From Leisingera aquaemixtae (GTDB lineage Bacteria > Pseudomonadota > Alphaproteobacteria > Rhodobacterales > Rhodobacteraceae): DNA of 64,000 bases. Under the pieces are notes generated by a model. That model had not been told where the DNA came from, made no database searches, and saw nothing but the letters and a program-made list of their open reading frames with translations. The stretch is taken from contig NZ_JAHVJQ010000005.1 of NCBI RefSeq assembly GCF_019801145.1, positions 1 through 64,000 on the forward strand, in the 5' to 3' direction. This document shows, one piece after another, positions 43,604 to 52,452 of this stretch (position 1 is its first letter; each line of letters begins with the position of its first letter). Made by a program: the position numbers and the translations under genes.

Positions 43604-44491
43604 ATGCGCCGCAAGATCCCGCCCATCTCCGCCCTCCTGTGTTTCGAGGCCGCCGCCCGCTCCGGCAGCTTTGCCGCAGGCGCCCGTGCGATGAACCTGT
43701 CGCAAAGCGCCTTCAGCCGCCAGATCCAGGGGCTGGAGGCGCAGACCGGCCAGACCCTGTTCAAGCGCGAACGCCAGCGGGTGCAGCTGACAGGCGCAGG
43801 CGGGATGCTGCTGCAGGAGCTTGCGCCGCAGTTGGAGGCGCTGGAGGCCACGTTTTACCGGCTGCGCACCCGCGACAATCCTTACGGCGCGCTCAACATC
43901 GGCACCTATCCGACCCTGGGCAGCCGCTGGCTGATGCCGCAACTGGCGCGGCTGGCGCAGGACCAGCCGCGGCTGACGGTGAACACCATCACCTATCTGG
44001 ACAATGCGCAGGTTGATGCCAGCCTGGTGGATCTGGCCATCGTGCAGGGCGATCCGCCCTGGCCCGGCTTCCGCGCCGACCTCTTGATGCCGGAAACCCT
44101 GGTGGCGGTGGCGGCGCCCGGCCTGCTGGAAGCCCCGCTGCAGGACGCCGCCCGGCTGCTGGAGCATCCGGCGCTGCAGCACACCACCCGCCCGCTCAGC
44201 TGGCAGATCTGGTTCGAGGATCAGGAACAGGCGCTGCCCGCCCGCCCCACCGGGCCGCTGTTCAGCCAGTTCGAGATGCTGATCGACGCGGTGAAATACG
44301 GCCACGGGGTCGCCATCCTGCCGGAACTGCTGGTCAAGCGCGAACTGGCGGATGGCACGCTGGCCCTGGCCCACCCGCACCGCTGCACCCCCGCCAGCGC
44401 CTATTACCTGCTGACCCCGCAGGCCAAGGCAGGCACCAGCCGGATCGAGCGGGTCCGGGCCTGGCTGCTGGAACAGGCGCCCGCCGGATAG
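43604..44491 (+). CDS. LysR-family regulator, GcvA-like
   Basis: This 295-residue protein has a LysR HTH (ISALLCFEAAARSGSFAAGA, then NLSQSAFSRQIQGLEAQTGQ) and a GcvA-like effector domain (LNIGTYPTLGSRWLMPQLAR; YGHGVAILPELLV). It is divergent from the dioxygenase-aldolase operon and likely controls it. It is convergent with the kinase gene after a 24-bp gap. Confidence 0.93.
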   Translation: MRRKIPPISALLCFEAAARSGSFAAGARAMNLSQSAFSRQIQGLEAQTGQTLFKRERQRVQLTGAGGMLLQELAPQLEALEATFYRLRTRDNPYGALNIGTYPTLGSRWLMPQLARLAQDQPRLTVNTITYLDNAQVDASLVDLAIVQGDPPWPGFRADLLMPETLVAVAAPGLLEAPLQDAARLLEHPALQHTTRPLSWQIWFEDQEQALPARPTGPLFSQFEMLIDAVKYGHGVAILPELLVKRELADGTLALAHPHRCTPASAYYLLTPQAKAGTSRIERVRAWLLEQAPAG

Positions 44492-44515
44492 GCGCCGCCG
44501 CCCGGCGGCAGGCCG

Positions 44516-46663
44516 CTAGCGGAAAAGCGCCTTGTAGAGTTTTTCGCGGGTGAAGGGCTTGTCCAGCACCTGCACGCCCTCCAACTCCGGGAAACCGGCC
44601 TCCGCGGCGCTGAAGGCAAAGCCGCTCATCATCACCGCGTTCAGGCCGGGCTGCATATCCAGGAGCCGCGCCAGCGTCTCCCAGCCGCCGCGGCCCGGCA
44701 TGCTCATGTCGATCACTGCGCCGTCAAACGGCCCCTGCGCCTGCAGCAGCGCCAGCGCCGCGTCATAGCCGTCCGCCTGCGCCACTTCGCAGCCGCGCAG
44801 CTGCAGCAGGCCAGCGACGGCCCGGCGCACGGTGTCCTCATCATCGACCACCAGGATCCGCCGCCGCTGCTCCCGGCGCGGCGCCGCCGCCGCAGCCGCT
44901 GCCCGGGGGGCAGGCGCCGCCGCAGCAGTGCAGGCCGGAAAGTAGAAACGGAAGGTGCTGCCGCCGCCTTCGCGGCTGTCTACCGCCAGCCCGCCGCGGT
45001 GACGGCTGATGATCCCCAGCGCCACCGCCAGCCCCAGGCCGCGGCCGCCGGGCTTGGTGGTGAAGAAGGGGTCGAACATGCGGGCCAGGGTGTCGCGGCC
45101 CATGCCGTGGCCGGTGTCGCGCACCTCCAGCAGCAGGCAGGGGCCTGGGGCCATTCTGCGCCCCTTCAACAGGCGGCGGCGTTCCGCTGCGGACAGGCTG
45201 ATGCGCCGGGTGGCGACCGTGACAGTGCCCGCGCCCGGGCCGATCGCCTCCACCGCATTCAGCACCGCCTGCATCAGCAGCCGGCCCGCCTGCGCCGGAT
45301 CCATCTGCGCCGTCAGTTCCCCCTCCGCCAGGTCCAGCACCACCGCCTTGCCCAGCCGGCACTCCACCGGCACCAGCGCCAGCGCATCGCGCACGATGCA
45401 GTTCAGGTCGCATGTCTCCGGCTGCGGATTGCCGCCGCCCCTGGCATAGCCCAGCAGCTGCCGCATCAGCCGGGCCGAGGCCTGCAGCCCCTCCTCCACC
45501 GCCGCGACATGGGCCTGCGCCGGATGCGCCGCCCCCAGATGCGCCAGCGCCAGCTCGCTGCGGCCCTGCATCGAGGCCAGCAGATTATTGAACTCATGCG
45601 CAATGGTGCCCGCCAGCAGCCCCAGGCTTTCGCTCTTGTGCCGCAGCAGCAGCGCTTGCTCTGCCTGGCGCCGCCGCCGCTCCGCCCGGCGGCGGCACAG
45701 CTCCAGCGCAATCCGCGCGGCAAACACTTCCACCAGGCTGTTTTCACTTGGCTCCAGGCGGATTTCCCGGCTGTGCAGCAGCGCAAAATGGCCAATCATC
45801 TGCCCCTCGGCATCCCGCAGCGGCACCCCGAGGTAGGACTGCAGGCCCTGCTCGCGGAACTGCGCCTGCGCCGGGAACGCCTGCTGCAGCCCCTCCGGCA
45901 CCAGGAACCGCTCGCCCTCCTTCAGAAAGGCGCAAGGGCGGCCCGCGTAACCCACAAGGCTGTCCTCCATCGCCGCCTCCGCTTGCCCGTCCGTGCAGCA
46001 GGCCAGCACCTGGAATCGGTCCGCGCTGTGCGCGGTGTTTTCGGCGATGAAGGCCGTGCGCACACCCAGTGCGCCCTGCAGCTGCGCCGCCAGCTGGCGG
46101 AAGGCCGCGCGCGGCGATGTGCTGCCCGGCCCCCTGGCCAGCGCCGCCAGCGCGGCCCGCGTCTGCAGCCCGGCAATTTCCGCCCCCAGCCGCGGGGCGA
46201 ACTGCTGCATCAGGGCGGTGATCTCCGCCGCCCGCCCGGTGCCGATTTCGCGGCGCCAGGCCGCCTGCACCAGGCCGGCAGTGCGGCCCGCAGCGTTCTT
46301 CAGGGCCAGTCCGGCAAAGGCCTGAATGCCTTCCTCGGCAAACATCCCGTTTTCGGGATAGCGCTCCTGCACCTGCCGCAGGAATACCTGCGGGCCACCG
46401 CTCTGCACCACATCGTGGCACGGCGTCGCGCGCATGTCGTATTCGAAGTCCCCCAGCTGCAGCCCGTCGAACCAGCTGGCGAGCACCCGGATGCTGCCGC
46501 CCCCGCCGGGCTGAAGCTCGCCCACAGTGACAAGATCGGCGCCGAAGCCCCGTGCCAGCTGATCCACAAATGCCTGACAGAATTGCCGGCCGTTCAAGGC
46601 TGCTAGCTCTCCCAGATCCAAGCGGCCGCTTTCGCCAAGCGCCGCCGCCCCCGATGCGTCCAT
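44516..46663 (-). CDS. GAF-containing hybrid histidine kinase with receiver domain
   Basis: This 715-residue soluble kinase begins with two GAF-like sensor regions (about 20-180 and 190-340, the latter ending LGVPLRDAEGQMIGHFALLH). A HisKA-type dimer helix holds AGTIAHEFNNLLASMQGR with the phosphorylated His; the ATPase domain has DTGHGMGRDTLARMFDPFFT and GRGLGLAVALGI; after an Ala-rich linker a receiver domain (ILVVDDEDTV; Asp in VIDMSMPG; Lys in LDKPFT) ends the protein. No membrane segments are seen. No response regulator is adjacent. ATG 46663 has AGGAG upstream. Confidence 0.92.
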   Translation of the reverse strand: MDASGAAALGESGRLDLGELAALNGRQFCQAFVDQLARGFGADLVTVGELQPGGGGSIRVLASWFDGLQLGDFEYDMRATPCHDVVQSGGPQVFLRQVQERYPENGMFAEEGIQAFAGLALKNAAGRTAGLVQAAWRREIGTGRAAEITALMQQFAPRLGAEIAGLQTRAALAALARGPGSTSPRAAFRQLAAQLQGALGVRTAFIAENTAHSADRFQVLACCTDGQAEAAMEDSLVGYAGRPCAFLKEGERFLVPEGLQQAFPAQAQFREQGLQSYLGVPLRDAEGQMIGHFALLHSREIRLEPSENSLVEVFAARIALELCRRRAERRRRQAEQALLLRHKSESLGLLAGTIAHEFNNLLASMQGRSELALAHLGAAHPAQAHVAAVEEGLQASARLMRQLLGYARGGGNPQPETCDLNCIVRDALALVPVECRLGKAVVLDLAEGELTAQMDPAQAGRLLMQAVLNAVEAIGPGAGTVTVATRRISLSAAERRRLLKGRRMAPGPCLLLEVRDTGHGMGRDTLARMFDPFFTTKPGGRGLGLAVALGIISRHRGGLAVDSREGGGSTFRFYFPACTAAAAPAPRAAAAAAAPRREQRRRILVVDDEDTVRRAVAGLLQLRGCEVAQADGYDAALALLQAQGPFDGAVIDMSMPGRGGWETLARLLDMQPGLNAVMMSGFAFSAAEAGFPELEGVQVLDKPFTREKLYKALFR

Positions 46664-46896
46664 AACCAATACTCCTGCCATCCCTGCGCGGACCGGCTTC
46701 CCAGGCAGGACCGCTGGCAATACTCAGTAACTTTTGCGTCCCCGTCGCAGCGCGGCCCAGCCCCTTCTGGCAGGGGGCGCTTTCCGCGTGCTCGAACCTG
46801 CGGGCAGCCAGGAACACGGCTGCACCGCAACATCATGCTGCGCGAATAACCGGCGCGCAGTCAACATCTTGTAAGGTTGGGACTCAATTCTAACAG

Positions 46897-46936
46897 AAAA
46901 AGCCGCAAATCCGGAGCATCGGATTTGCGGCTTTTT
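46897..46936. terminator. Strong bidirectional terminator
   Basis: AAAAAGCCGCAAATCCG pairs perfectly with CGGATTTGCGGCTTTTT around GAGCAT. It follows trcR and lies upstream of the kinase gene. Confidence 0.95.
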
Positions 46937-46975
46937 AATGATTTAGCGCTTGCCGGCCCGGCCGGCAGGCCCGGA

Positions 46976-47743
46976 TCAGTACCGGTTGTCCTCTTCGTCC
47001 TCGTCGTCATCGCTGCCGGCAGGAAGGTTGAAGAAGCTGTCGGCATCCAGGATGTCGTCTTCCTTCTTCTCGTCTTCCGCGCTGGAGCCGCCGCCCAGGG
47101 TGAAGGTTTCCAGGCCTTCGATGGCGGTCGGGATCTTCGGCTCGGCTTCCATCTCCAGCGACTGCTCGGTGGAGACCAGCTTGCGGCGCTCGTCGTCGCT
47201 CATCACGCCGCCTTCGGCTGCTTTCTTGGCTGCCGCCTTCTGGACTGCCGCATCCAGCTCGGACTGTTTGCACAAGCCCAGCGCCACCGGGTCGATCGGC
47301 TGCATGTTGGCGATGTTCCAGTGGGTGCGCTCGCGGATCGACTGGATGGTCGGCTTGGTGGTGCCCACCAGCTTGGCGATCTGGCCGTCCGACAGTTCCG
47401 GGTGGAATTTAACCAGCCACAGAATCGAGTTGGGGCGGTCCTGGCGCTTGGACAGCGGGGTGTAGCGCGGGCCGCGGCGCTTTTCCTCGCCGGCCGCGGC
47501 CGGGTTGAACTTGAGCTTCAGCTTGTGCAGCGGATTGGCCTGCGCCTTGTCGATCTCGTCCTGGGTGAGCTGGTTGTTGGCCACCGGGTCAAAGCCCTTG
47601 ACGCCCACCGCCACTTCGCCGTCGGCAATGCCCTGGATCTCCAGCTCGTGCATGCCCACGAAATCGGCGATCTGCTTGAAGCTGATCGTGGTATTGTCCA
47701 CCAGCCACACGGCGGTTGCCTTGGCCATCAACGGTTTTGCCAT
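46976..47743 (-). CDS. trcR: Cell-cycle transcriptional regulator TrcR (DUF1013)
   Basis: This 255-residue protein is conserved across Alphaproteobacteria. It starts MAKPLMAKATAVWLVDNTTI, has an HTH-like region FKQIADFVGMHELEIQGIAD, a second one SDGQIAKLVGTTKPTIQSIR, and an acidic tail (DDDEDEED). In Caulobacter TrcR associates with RNA polymerase and affects ctrA transcription. It is cytoplasmic and probably essential. Confidence 0.94.
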   Translation of the reverse strand: MAKPLMAKATAVWLVDNTTISFKQIADFVGMHELEIQGIADGEVAVGVKGFDPVANNQLTQDEIDKAQANPLHKLKLKFNPAAAGEEKRRGPRYTPLSKRQDRPNSILWLVKFHPELSDGQIAKLVGTTKPTIQSIRERTHWNIANMQPIDPVALGLCKQSELDAAVQKAAAKKAAEGGVMSDDERRKLVSTEQSLEMEAEPKIPTAIEGLETFTLGGGSSAEDEKKEDDILDADSFFNLPAGSDDDEDEEDNRY

Positions 47744-47889
47744 GTGCTCATCTCCTTAAAACACCTCTGGTCCCCGGATACATCTCTCCCGCCGCCTGAA
47801 ATGGCGCCCCCGGCGATCCGGGGCAGGTTTCCGTTGTCGGGGAACTTCCGACCTATATAGTCGGCTTCATTGCATAAGGAAAGAGGCCA

Positions 47890-48534
47890 ATGCGCAAGTT
47901 ATTGCTGGGGTTTGCCGCCGTTCTGGCCGGTTGGGCCGCGTTTGCCGCAGCGGACGGCGAACAGGCCGGCGACTTCGACTATTACGTGCTGTCGCTCAGC
48001 TGGTCGCCGAACTGGTGCGCGCAGGAGGGCGACGCCCGGGGCGCCGACCAGTGCGATGCCCGCCATGACCATGGCTGGACGCTGCACGGGCTTTGGCCGC
48101 AGTACCACCGCGGCTGGCCCAGCTACTGCCGCAGCGCCGAGGCGCCGCCGAGCCGCGCCATGAGCCGCGGGATGGCAGACATCATGGGCAGCCCAGGCCT
48201 CGCCTGGCACCAGTGGAAGAAACACGGCACCTGCTCCGGCCTCAGCGCGCAGGCCTATTACACCCTGATGCGCGAGGCTTATGGCCGCGTCACCCGCCCC
48301 GCGGTGTTCCGCAAGCTGGACAAACCTGTCACCCTGCCCGCGGCGGTGGTAGAGGCGGCCTTTCTCGAGGACAACCCGGCACTCACGCCCGACAGCCTCA
48401 CCATCACCTGCCGGAAGGGCGCCATCCAGGAGGCGCGCATCTGCCTGTCCAAAGCGCTGGAGCCGGTGCCCTGCGGCCGGGACGCGATCAGGGACTGCAC
48501 GCTGAAGAACGCGCACTTTGCGCCAATCCGCTGA
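47890..48534 (+). CDS. Secreted RNase T2-family protein
   Basis: This 214-residue protein has a signal peptide (MRKLLLGFAAVLAGWAAFAA) and both T2 active-site boxes: WTLHGLWPQY (H66) and HQWKKHGTC (107-115, with H112). The second box has Gln where most family members have Glu (HEWxKHGTC), which could lower or change activity. At least six Cys could form disulphides. Periplasmic or secreted location is expected, with a role in RNA scavenging. Confidence 0.92.
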   Translation: MRKLLLGFAAVLAGWAAFAAADGEQAGDFDYYVLSLSWSPNWCAQEGDARGADQCDARHDHGWTLHGLWPQYHRGWPSYCRSAEAPPSRAMSRGMADIMGSPGLAWHQWKKHGTCSGLSAQAYYTLMREAYGRVTRPAVFRKLDKPVTLPAAVVEAAFLEDNPALTPDSLTITCRKGAIQEARICLSKALEPVPCGRDAIRDCTLKNAHFAPIR

Positions 48535-48608
48535 GCCTGCAGGACGCCCCTGCGGCCCAAATGACATTCCAGCGCAAATTTGATAAGGTATGCGCAGGAG
48601 AAACTAAG

Positions 48609-49145
48609 ATGAGGGTTCTCGTTTCCCTTCTGTTGTCAGTTGCTGCGGCTCCATCTTCTGCGCAGGACGGCCTGATCGCAGGCCGCATTGCCTGTCTTGC
48701 AGATGGCAGCCACTATGTCGCCTCGGACGGGTCCCAATCCGGCATGGAGAACGGGTACAGCAGCAGTTTTCCAGCTGAGGCTTCCTTGATCTTTGAATAC
48801 GTGCTTGATCACTCCGGCCGCCTGGAGGTCTTCTTCCGGGAGGAAAACCGCGAGTCTGTCTATTTCGAGGATCCTTTTCTGGCTCAGGGTTTCAAAGGCT
48901 TCTCGCCCTTCACAGACGTGGCGGAGTTCAGGTCAAACTACCGCGAGTTTTCCTTTGCCCGCCATCACATCAACTACAGCGGCAACGACCAGCTATTCCT
49001 GAAAAAATGCTCTGGAACCGATTGGCGCGGCCACTATGTCCAGACGTTTGTCGGGGGCCGCCACACACAGGTCACGAACCTGCTTTGCCAAACGGAAGTG
49101 GACGCCGTTGATGAGGTTCTCGCCCGCCTGAGAGGGATGAACTAG
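48609..49145 (+). CDS. Unknown secreted protein
   Basis: This 178-residue protein has a short signal peptide (MRVLVSLLLSVAAAPSSAQD) and a compact beta-rich mature part with three Cys. I recognise no family. It follows the RNase T2 gene by 74 bp with its own GCAGGAG ribosome site. Sequence marks include YSSSFPAEASLIFEYVLDHS and FARHHINYSGNDQLFLKKC. A hairpin terminator follows. Confidence 0.75.
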   Translation: MRVLVSLLLSVAAAPSSAQDGLIAGRIACLADGSHYVASDGSQSGMENGYSSSFPAEASLIFEYVLDHSGRLEVFFREENRESVYFEDPFLAQGFKGFSPFTDVAEFRSNYREFSFARHHINYSGNDQLFLKKCSGTDWRGHYVQTFVGGRHTQVTNLLCQTEVDAVDEVLARLRGMN

Positions 49146-49184
49146 GCCGGAAACCTCCGCCCGGCCGGAAACCTCCGGCCTTTC
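49145..49184 (+). terminator. Duplicated 15-mer forming a terminator
   Basis: GGCCGGAAACCTCCG occurs twice (49145-49159, 49163-49177). The second copy extends to GGCCGG-AAACCT-CCGGCC followed by TTT, a probable terminator. The rest of the gap to 49432 shows no gene. Confidence 0.6.
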
Positions 49185-49432
49185 CACGCAGTTGATGCGC
49201 ATGCCCGAAACAGCCCGCATTTCCACACGCCTGACCCCATGCGCAAACTTCCCTGCCATCTCCGCTTTCCGGCCCCGCCAGCGGCCGTTGCAAAGCGCCC
49301 TCTCCGGTTTCACGGCGGTAAATGGCCTGTGAAGCGGACTTTGCCGCGTTTCGTGCTACAATAAGTCCACGTGCCGCGCCCGGCCCTGCCTGAACGGCAC
49401 TTCCGTTTTGGTCAGCGAGAAGGAGGAAGCGC

Positions 49433-50290
49433 ATGGCAAAAACAATCGGTAACCCGCTCAGCTGGCTTCTGCAGGGTGCAGAGACCACCGGGCATCATAT
49501 CAGCGAAACCGTGGGCGAAATGGGCAGCGACGGCGTTAAGTCGATGCCCAAGGCGCGCAAGCTGACCATGGACGACATCATCCACTCGCTGGCCGCAGGG
49601 CTGGAGGATTTTGCCGCCTGCCGCAGCGACGCCATGTTCCTGGTGCTGTTTTACCCGATCATCGGCATTGCCCTGATCGTGATGAGTCTGTCGATGAACC
49701 TCCTGCCCCTGATCGTGCCGATGATCATGGGCTTTGCAATTCTGGGGCCGGTGGCCGCGGTCGGGCTTTACGAGATGTCGTCGCGCCGCGAAGCCGGTTT
49801 CGAACCGCGCTGGATGGACGCCTTTGGCGTCATCCGCTCACCTGCATTCGGCGCCATTCTGGTGCTCGGCCTGTATCTGGCGGCGCTGTTCATCATCTGG
49901 CTGGTGGCAGCCGACATGATCTACAGCCGCACCCTGGGGCCGGAGCCGCCGGAATCGATCGCCAGCTTCGCCGCCGCTGTTCTAACCACCCGCGAGGGCT
50001 GGATCATGGCCATCGCCGGCAGCGCAGTCGGCGCGGTCTTTGCCTTTGCCGCTCTGGCGATGAGCCTGGTGTCCTTCCCGCTGCTGATGGACCGCCATGT
50101 GGGCCTGCCGGTGGCGGTGGCAACCTCGATCAAGGTGCTGCGCAAGAACCCGTTGGTCTGCATGACCTGGGGCGTGATTGTCGGTGCCTCGATAGCCGTC
50201 GGATCGATCCCCTTCTTGGCCGGGCTGATCATCGTCGTTCCGGTGCTGGGGCACGCGACCTGGCACCTGTACCGGCGCGCAGTGGATTAA
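49433..50290 (+). CDS. DUF2189 membrane protein
   Basis: This 285-residue inner-membrane protein has about six helices. Family features are LTMDDIIHSLAAGLEDFAAC, the first paired helices (MFLVLFYPIIGIALIVMSLS), GPVAAVGLYEMSSRREAGFE, and SFPLLMDRHVGLPVAVATSI in the second half. DUF2189 proteins have no known function. A strong ribosome site (GAAGGAGG) precedes ATG 49433. Confidence 0.88.
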   Translation: MAKTIGNPLSWLLQGAETTGHHISETVGEMGSDGVKSMPKARKLTMDDIIHSLAAGLEDFAACRSDAMFLVLFYPIIGIALIVMSLSMNLLPLIVPMIMGFAILGPVAAVGLYEMSSRREAGFEPRWMDAFGVIRSPAFGAILVLGLYLAALFIIWLVAADMIYSRTLGPEPPESIASFAAAVLTTREGWIMAIAGSAVGAVFAFAALAMSLVSFPLLMDRHVGLPVAVATSIKVLRKNPLVCMTWGVIVGASIAVGSIPFLAGLIIVVPVLGHATWHLYRRAVD

Positions 50291-50310
50291 AGCCGCCGCA
50301 GCCCAGCACG

Positions 50311-50343
50311 AAAAAAGGGCCGGCACCAAGGCCGGCCCTCTTC
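50311..50343. terminator. Terminator
   Basis: GGGCCGGC (50317-50324) and GCCGGCCC (50331-50338) pair around ACCAAG, with A and T flanks. It separates the DUF2189 gene from the convergent quinone oxidoreductase gene. Confidence 0.88.
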
Positions 50344-50362
50344 AGAACGCCATCCCTGAAGA

Positions 50363-51346
50363 TCAGCCGACCTTCAGAACGATCTTGCCGATATGGCCGG
50401 AGCTTTCCATCCGGGCGTGGGCCGCTGCCGCTTCCTCCAGCGCGAACTCGCTGTCCATTACCGGCGCCACCTTGCCCGCCTCGATCAGCGGCCAGACCGC
50501 CTCGCGCAGGTCCTGAGCGATCTGCGCCTTGGCCAGATCGCTTTGCGGACGCAGGGTGGAACCGGTCAGGGTCAGCCGCTTGACCATCATCAGGGCAAAG
50601 TTCAGCTCCACCTTCGGCCCCTGCAGAAAGGCGATCTGCACCAGCCGCCCGTCTTCGGCCATCGCCTTGACGTTGCGCGGGATGTAGTCGCCGCCAACCA
50701 TGTCCAGCACCAGATCGGCGCCGCCCTCGTCCCGCAGCACTTTGACGAAATCCTCGTCGCGGTAGTTGATCGCCCGCTCCGCGCCCAGATCCAGGCAGGC
50801 CTGGCATTTCTCATCCGACCCCGCGGTGGCAAACACCCGCGCACCGAACGCCCTGGCCAGCTGGATCGCGGTGGTGCCGATGCCGGACGAGCCGCCATGC
50901 ACCAGGAACCGCTCCCCGGCTTTCAGCCCGCCGCGGTTGAAAACGTTGGACCAGACGGTAAAGAAGGTTTCCGGCAGGCAGGCCGCCTGTTTCAGGTCCA
51001 GCCCTGCAGGCACCGGCAGGCAATGCGCCGCGGGTGTTGCCACGTACTCCGCATAGCCGCCGCCGGGCAGCAGCGCGCAGACCTGATCGCCCGCCGCGAT
51101 GCCGCTGACGCCTGCGCCCACCGCCACAACCTCGCCCGAGGCCTCCAGCCCCGGCAGGTCGCTGGCGCCCTTGGGCGGATCATAAGCACCTGCGCGCTGC
51201 AGCGCATCGGGGCGGTTCACACCGGCATAGGCCACCTTGATCACCACCTCGCCATGGCCCGCCTGCGGCACCGGGCGCTCACACAGCTGCAGCACCTCCG
51301 GCCCGCCGGGTTTGGTGATCTCCACCGCGCGCATCATCTCTGTCAT
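50363..51346 (-). CDS. NAD(P)H quinone oxidoreductase, PIG3/zeta-crystallin type
   Basis: This 327-residue zinc-free MDR enzyme has a GroES-like N-terminal domain (YAGVNRPDALQRAGAYDPPK) and a Rossmann domain with GGSSGIGTTAIQLARAFGAR. QSDLAKAQIAQDLREAVWPL matches the PIG3 subgroup (TasR-like phosphorylated quinone oxidoreductases). It reduces quinones with NADPH. ATG 51346 has GAGGAAA upstream. Confidence 0.93.
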   Translation of the reverse strand: MTEMMRAVEITKPGGPEVLQLCERPVPQAGHGEVVIKVAYAGVNRPDALQRAGAYDPPKGASDLPGLEASGEVVAVGAGVSGIAAGDQVCALLPGGGYAEYVATPAAHCLPVPAGLDLKQAACLPETFFTVWSNVFNRGGLKAGERFLVHGGSSGIGTTAIQLARAFGARVFATAGSDEKCQACLDLGAERAINYRDEDFVKVLRDEGGADLVLDMVGGDYIPRNVKAMAEDGRLVQIAFLQGPKVELNFALMMVKRLTLTGSTLRPQSDLAKAQIAQDLREAVWPLIEAGKVAPVMDSEFALEEAAAAHARMESSGHIGKIVLKVG

Positions 51347-51484
51347 CGGCTGATTTCCTCCTGATCCTTGCCTCTTGCCTAGCATCAGCCCCGATGCTCG
51401 CAAACAGCAAAGGCGCCGCAGTTGGGGCGCTTTGCGGACAGCCCGGTCCGGGGACCCTGTATCAGCAGGACGGTTTCCCCGTTG

Positions 51485-52300
51485 TCAGGGCTTGCGCAGG
51501 ATATAGGACACGAAGTTGCAGGATCCGAAAAAGGTTCCCGCCTCAGAGGCAGCGTGATGCGTCTCCGACCACCGCCGTGCGTCCTCTTCGCCAATGTGCC
51601 CCGCCGCCACCATCGAGGGCCTGTAGCTGTCCAGCATGCTCTCGAAAAACTCCGCCTTGCCTGCCTCGGCGAGAATCTCAGGCAGAAAACCCACCAGTTC
51701 CAGTCCCGCCACGGGGACCAGTTCGGGGAACTGGCGCATCGCACGCGGGTGGGCAACAACTGTCTTCAACAGAGCCTGCAGCGCTGCATCGTTCAAGTCC
51801 GGATCGCCGGCGCCGAATGTGATTGATGCGTAGTCGCCATCAAAGACCACGACATGGCCTCCGGGCGCGGTCACGCGGGCGGCCTCCTTCAAGACCTGGG
51901 CAGGGCTGGTGACGTGGCTGAGTAGTGTATGCATCACGACGAGGTCATACTGGTTCTGGTTTTCCCTGGTGCCGTGACTGTCGGCAACTTCGAACGAGAT
52001 CCGGCCGCCGAGGCCTTCTGCGGCTGCCAGGCGGCGGGCCACCTCGATAAGCCCGGCGGAGAAGTCGGTCCCTGTCAGACTTGCCTCGTCAGTAAGTCTT
52101 TCGGCCAAGGCCCGCGTGACTACGCCGGTTCCGCACCCCATGTCGAGCACTTCACGGCACTGCTCCAGCGGCAAGGAGTCAAAGTACCGTTCGCGCATGG
52201 CGACAAACGCCGGATAGGTTCCCCGGTACTCAAGACGGTCAACGACCATCTGCAGTTTTTCACTGTCGAGCTGATCGAGCGACTGAAATATATCCGCCAT
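51485..52300 (-). CDS. Class I SAM-dependent methyltransferase
   Basis: This 271-residue protein has motif I VLDMGCGTGVVTRALAERL, the acidic GTDFSAGLIEVARR, and the post-motif region YDLVVMHTLLSHVTSP typical of UbiE-like small-molecule methyltransferases. The substrate is unknown. It starts at ATG 52300 with AAGGA upstream. Confidence 0.9.
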   Translation of the reverse strand: MADIFQSLDQLDSEKLQMVVDRLEYRGTYPAFVAMRERYFDSLPLEQCREVLDMGCGTGVVTRALAERLTDEASLTGTDFSAGLIEVARRLAAAEGLGGRISFEVADSHGTRENQNQYDLVVMHTLLSHVTSPAQVLKEAARVTAPGGHVVVFDGDYASITFGAGDPDLNDAALQALLKTVVAHPRAMRQFPELVPVAGLELVGFLPEILAEAGKAEFFESMLDSYRPSMVAAGHIGEEDARRWSETHHAASEAGTFFGSCNFVSYILRKP

Positions 52301-52452
52301 GGGTCTTCCTTTCCGATTGGAATGCCAAGCAAAGGGAGCTTGGCACCAATTCTGGAATGACAGCGGCAATCTGTCCACAGCAGCACCCGCGGGCCGGTGA
52401 AGCAAGTTTTGCATCCAGCGGCAGGCGGCAAGTCCGCCCGGCTGATACGGTC

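Noticed and set aside
44999-46606. Long plus-strand frame opposite the histidine kinase
   Set aside because: His/Arg/Gln-rich shadow of the kinase codons, without motifs.
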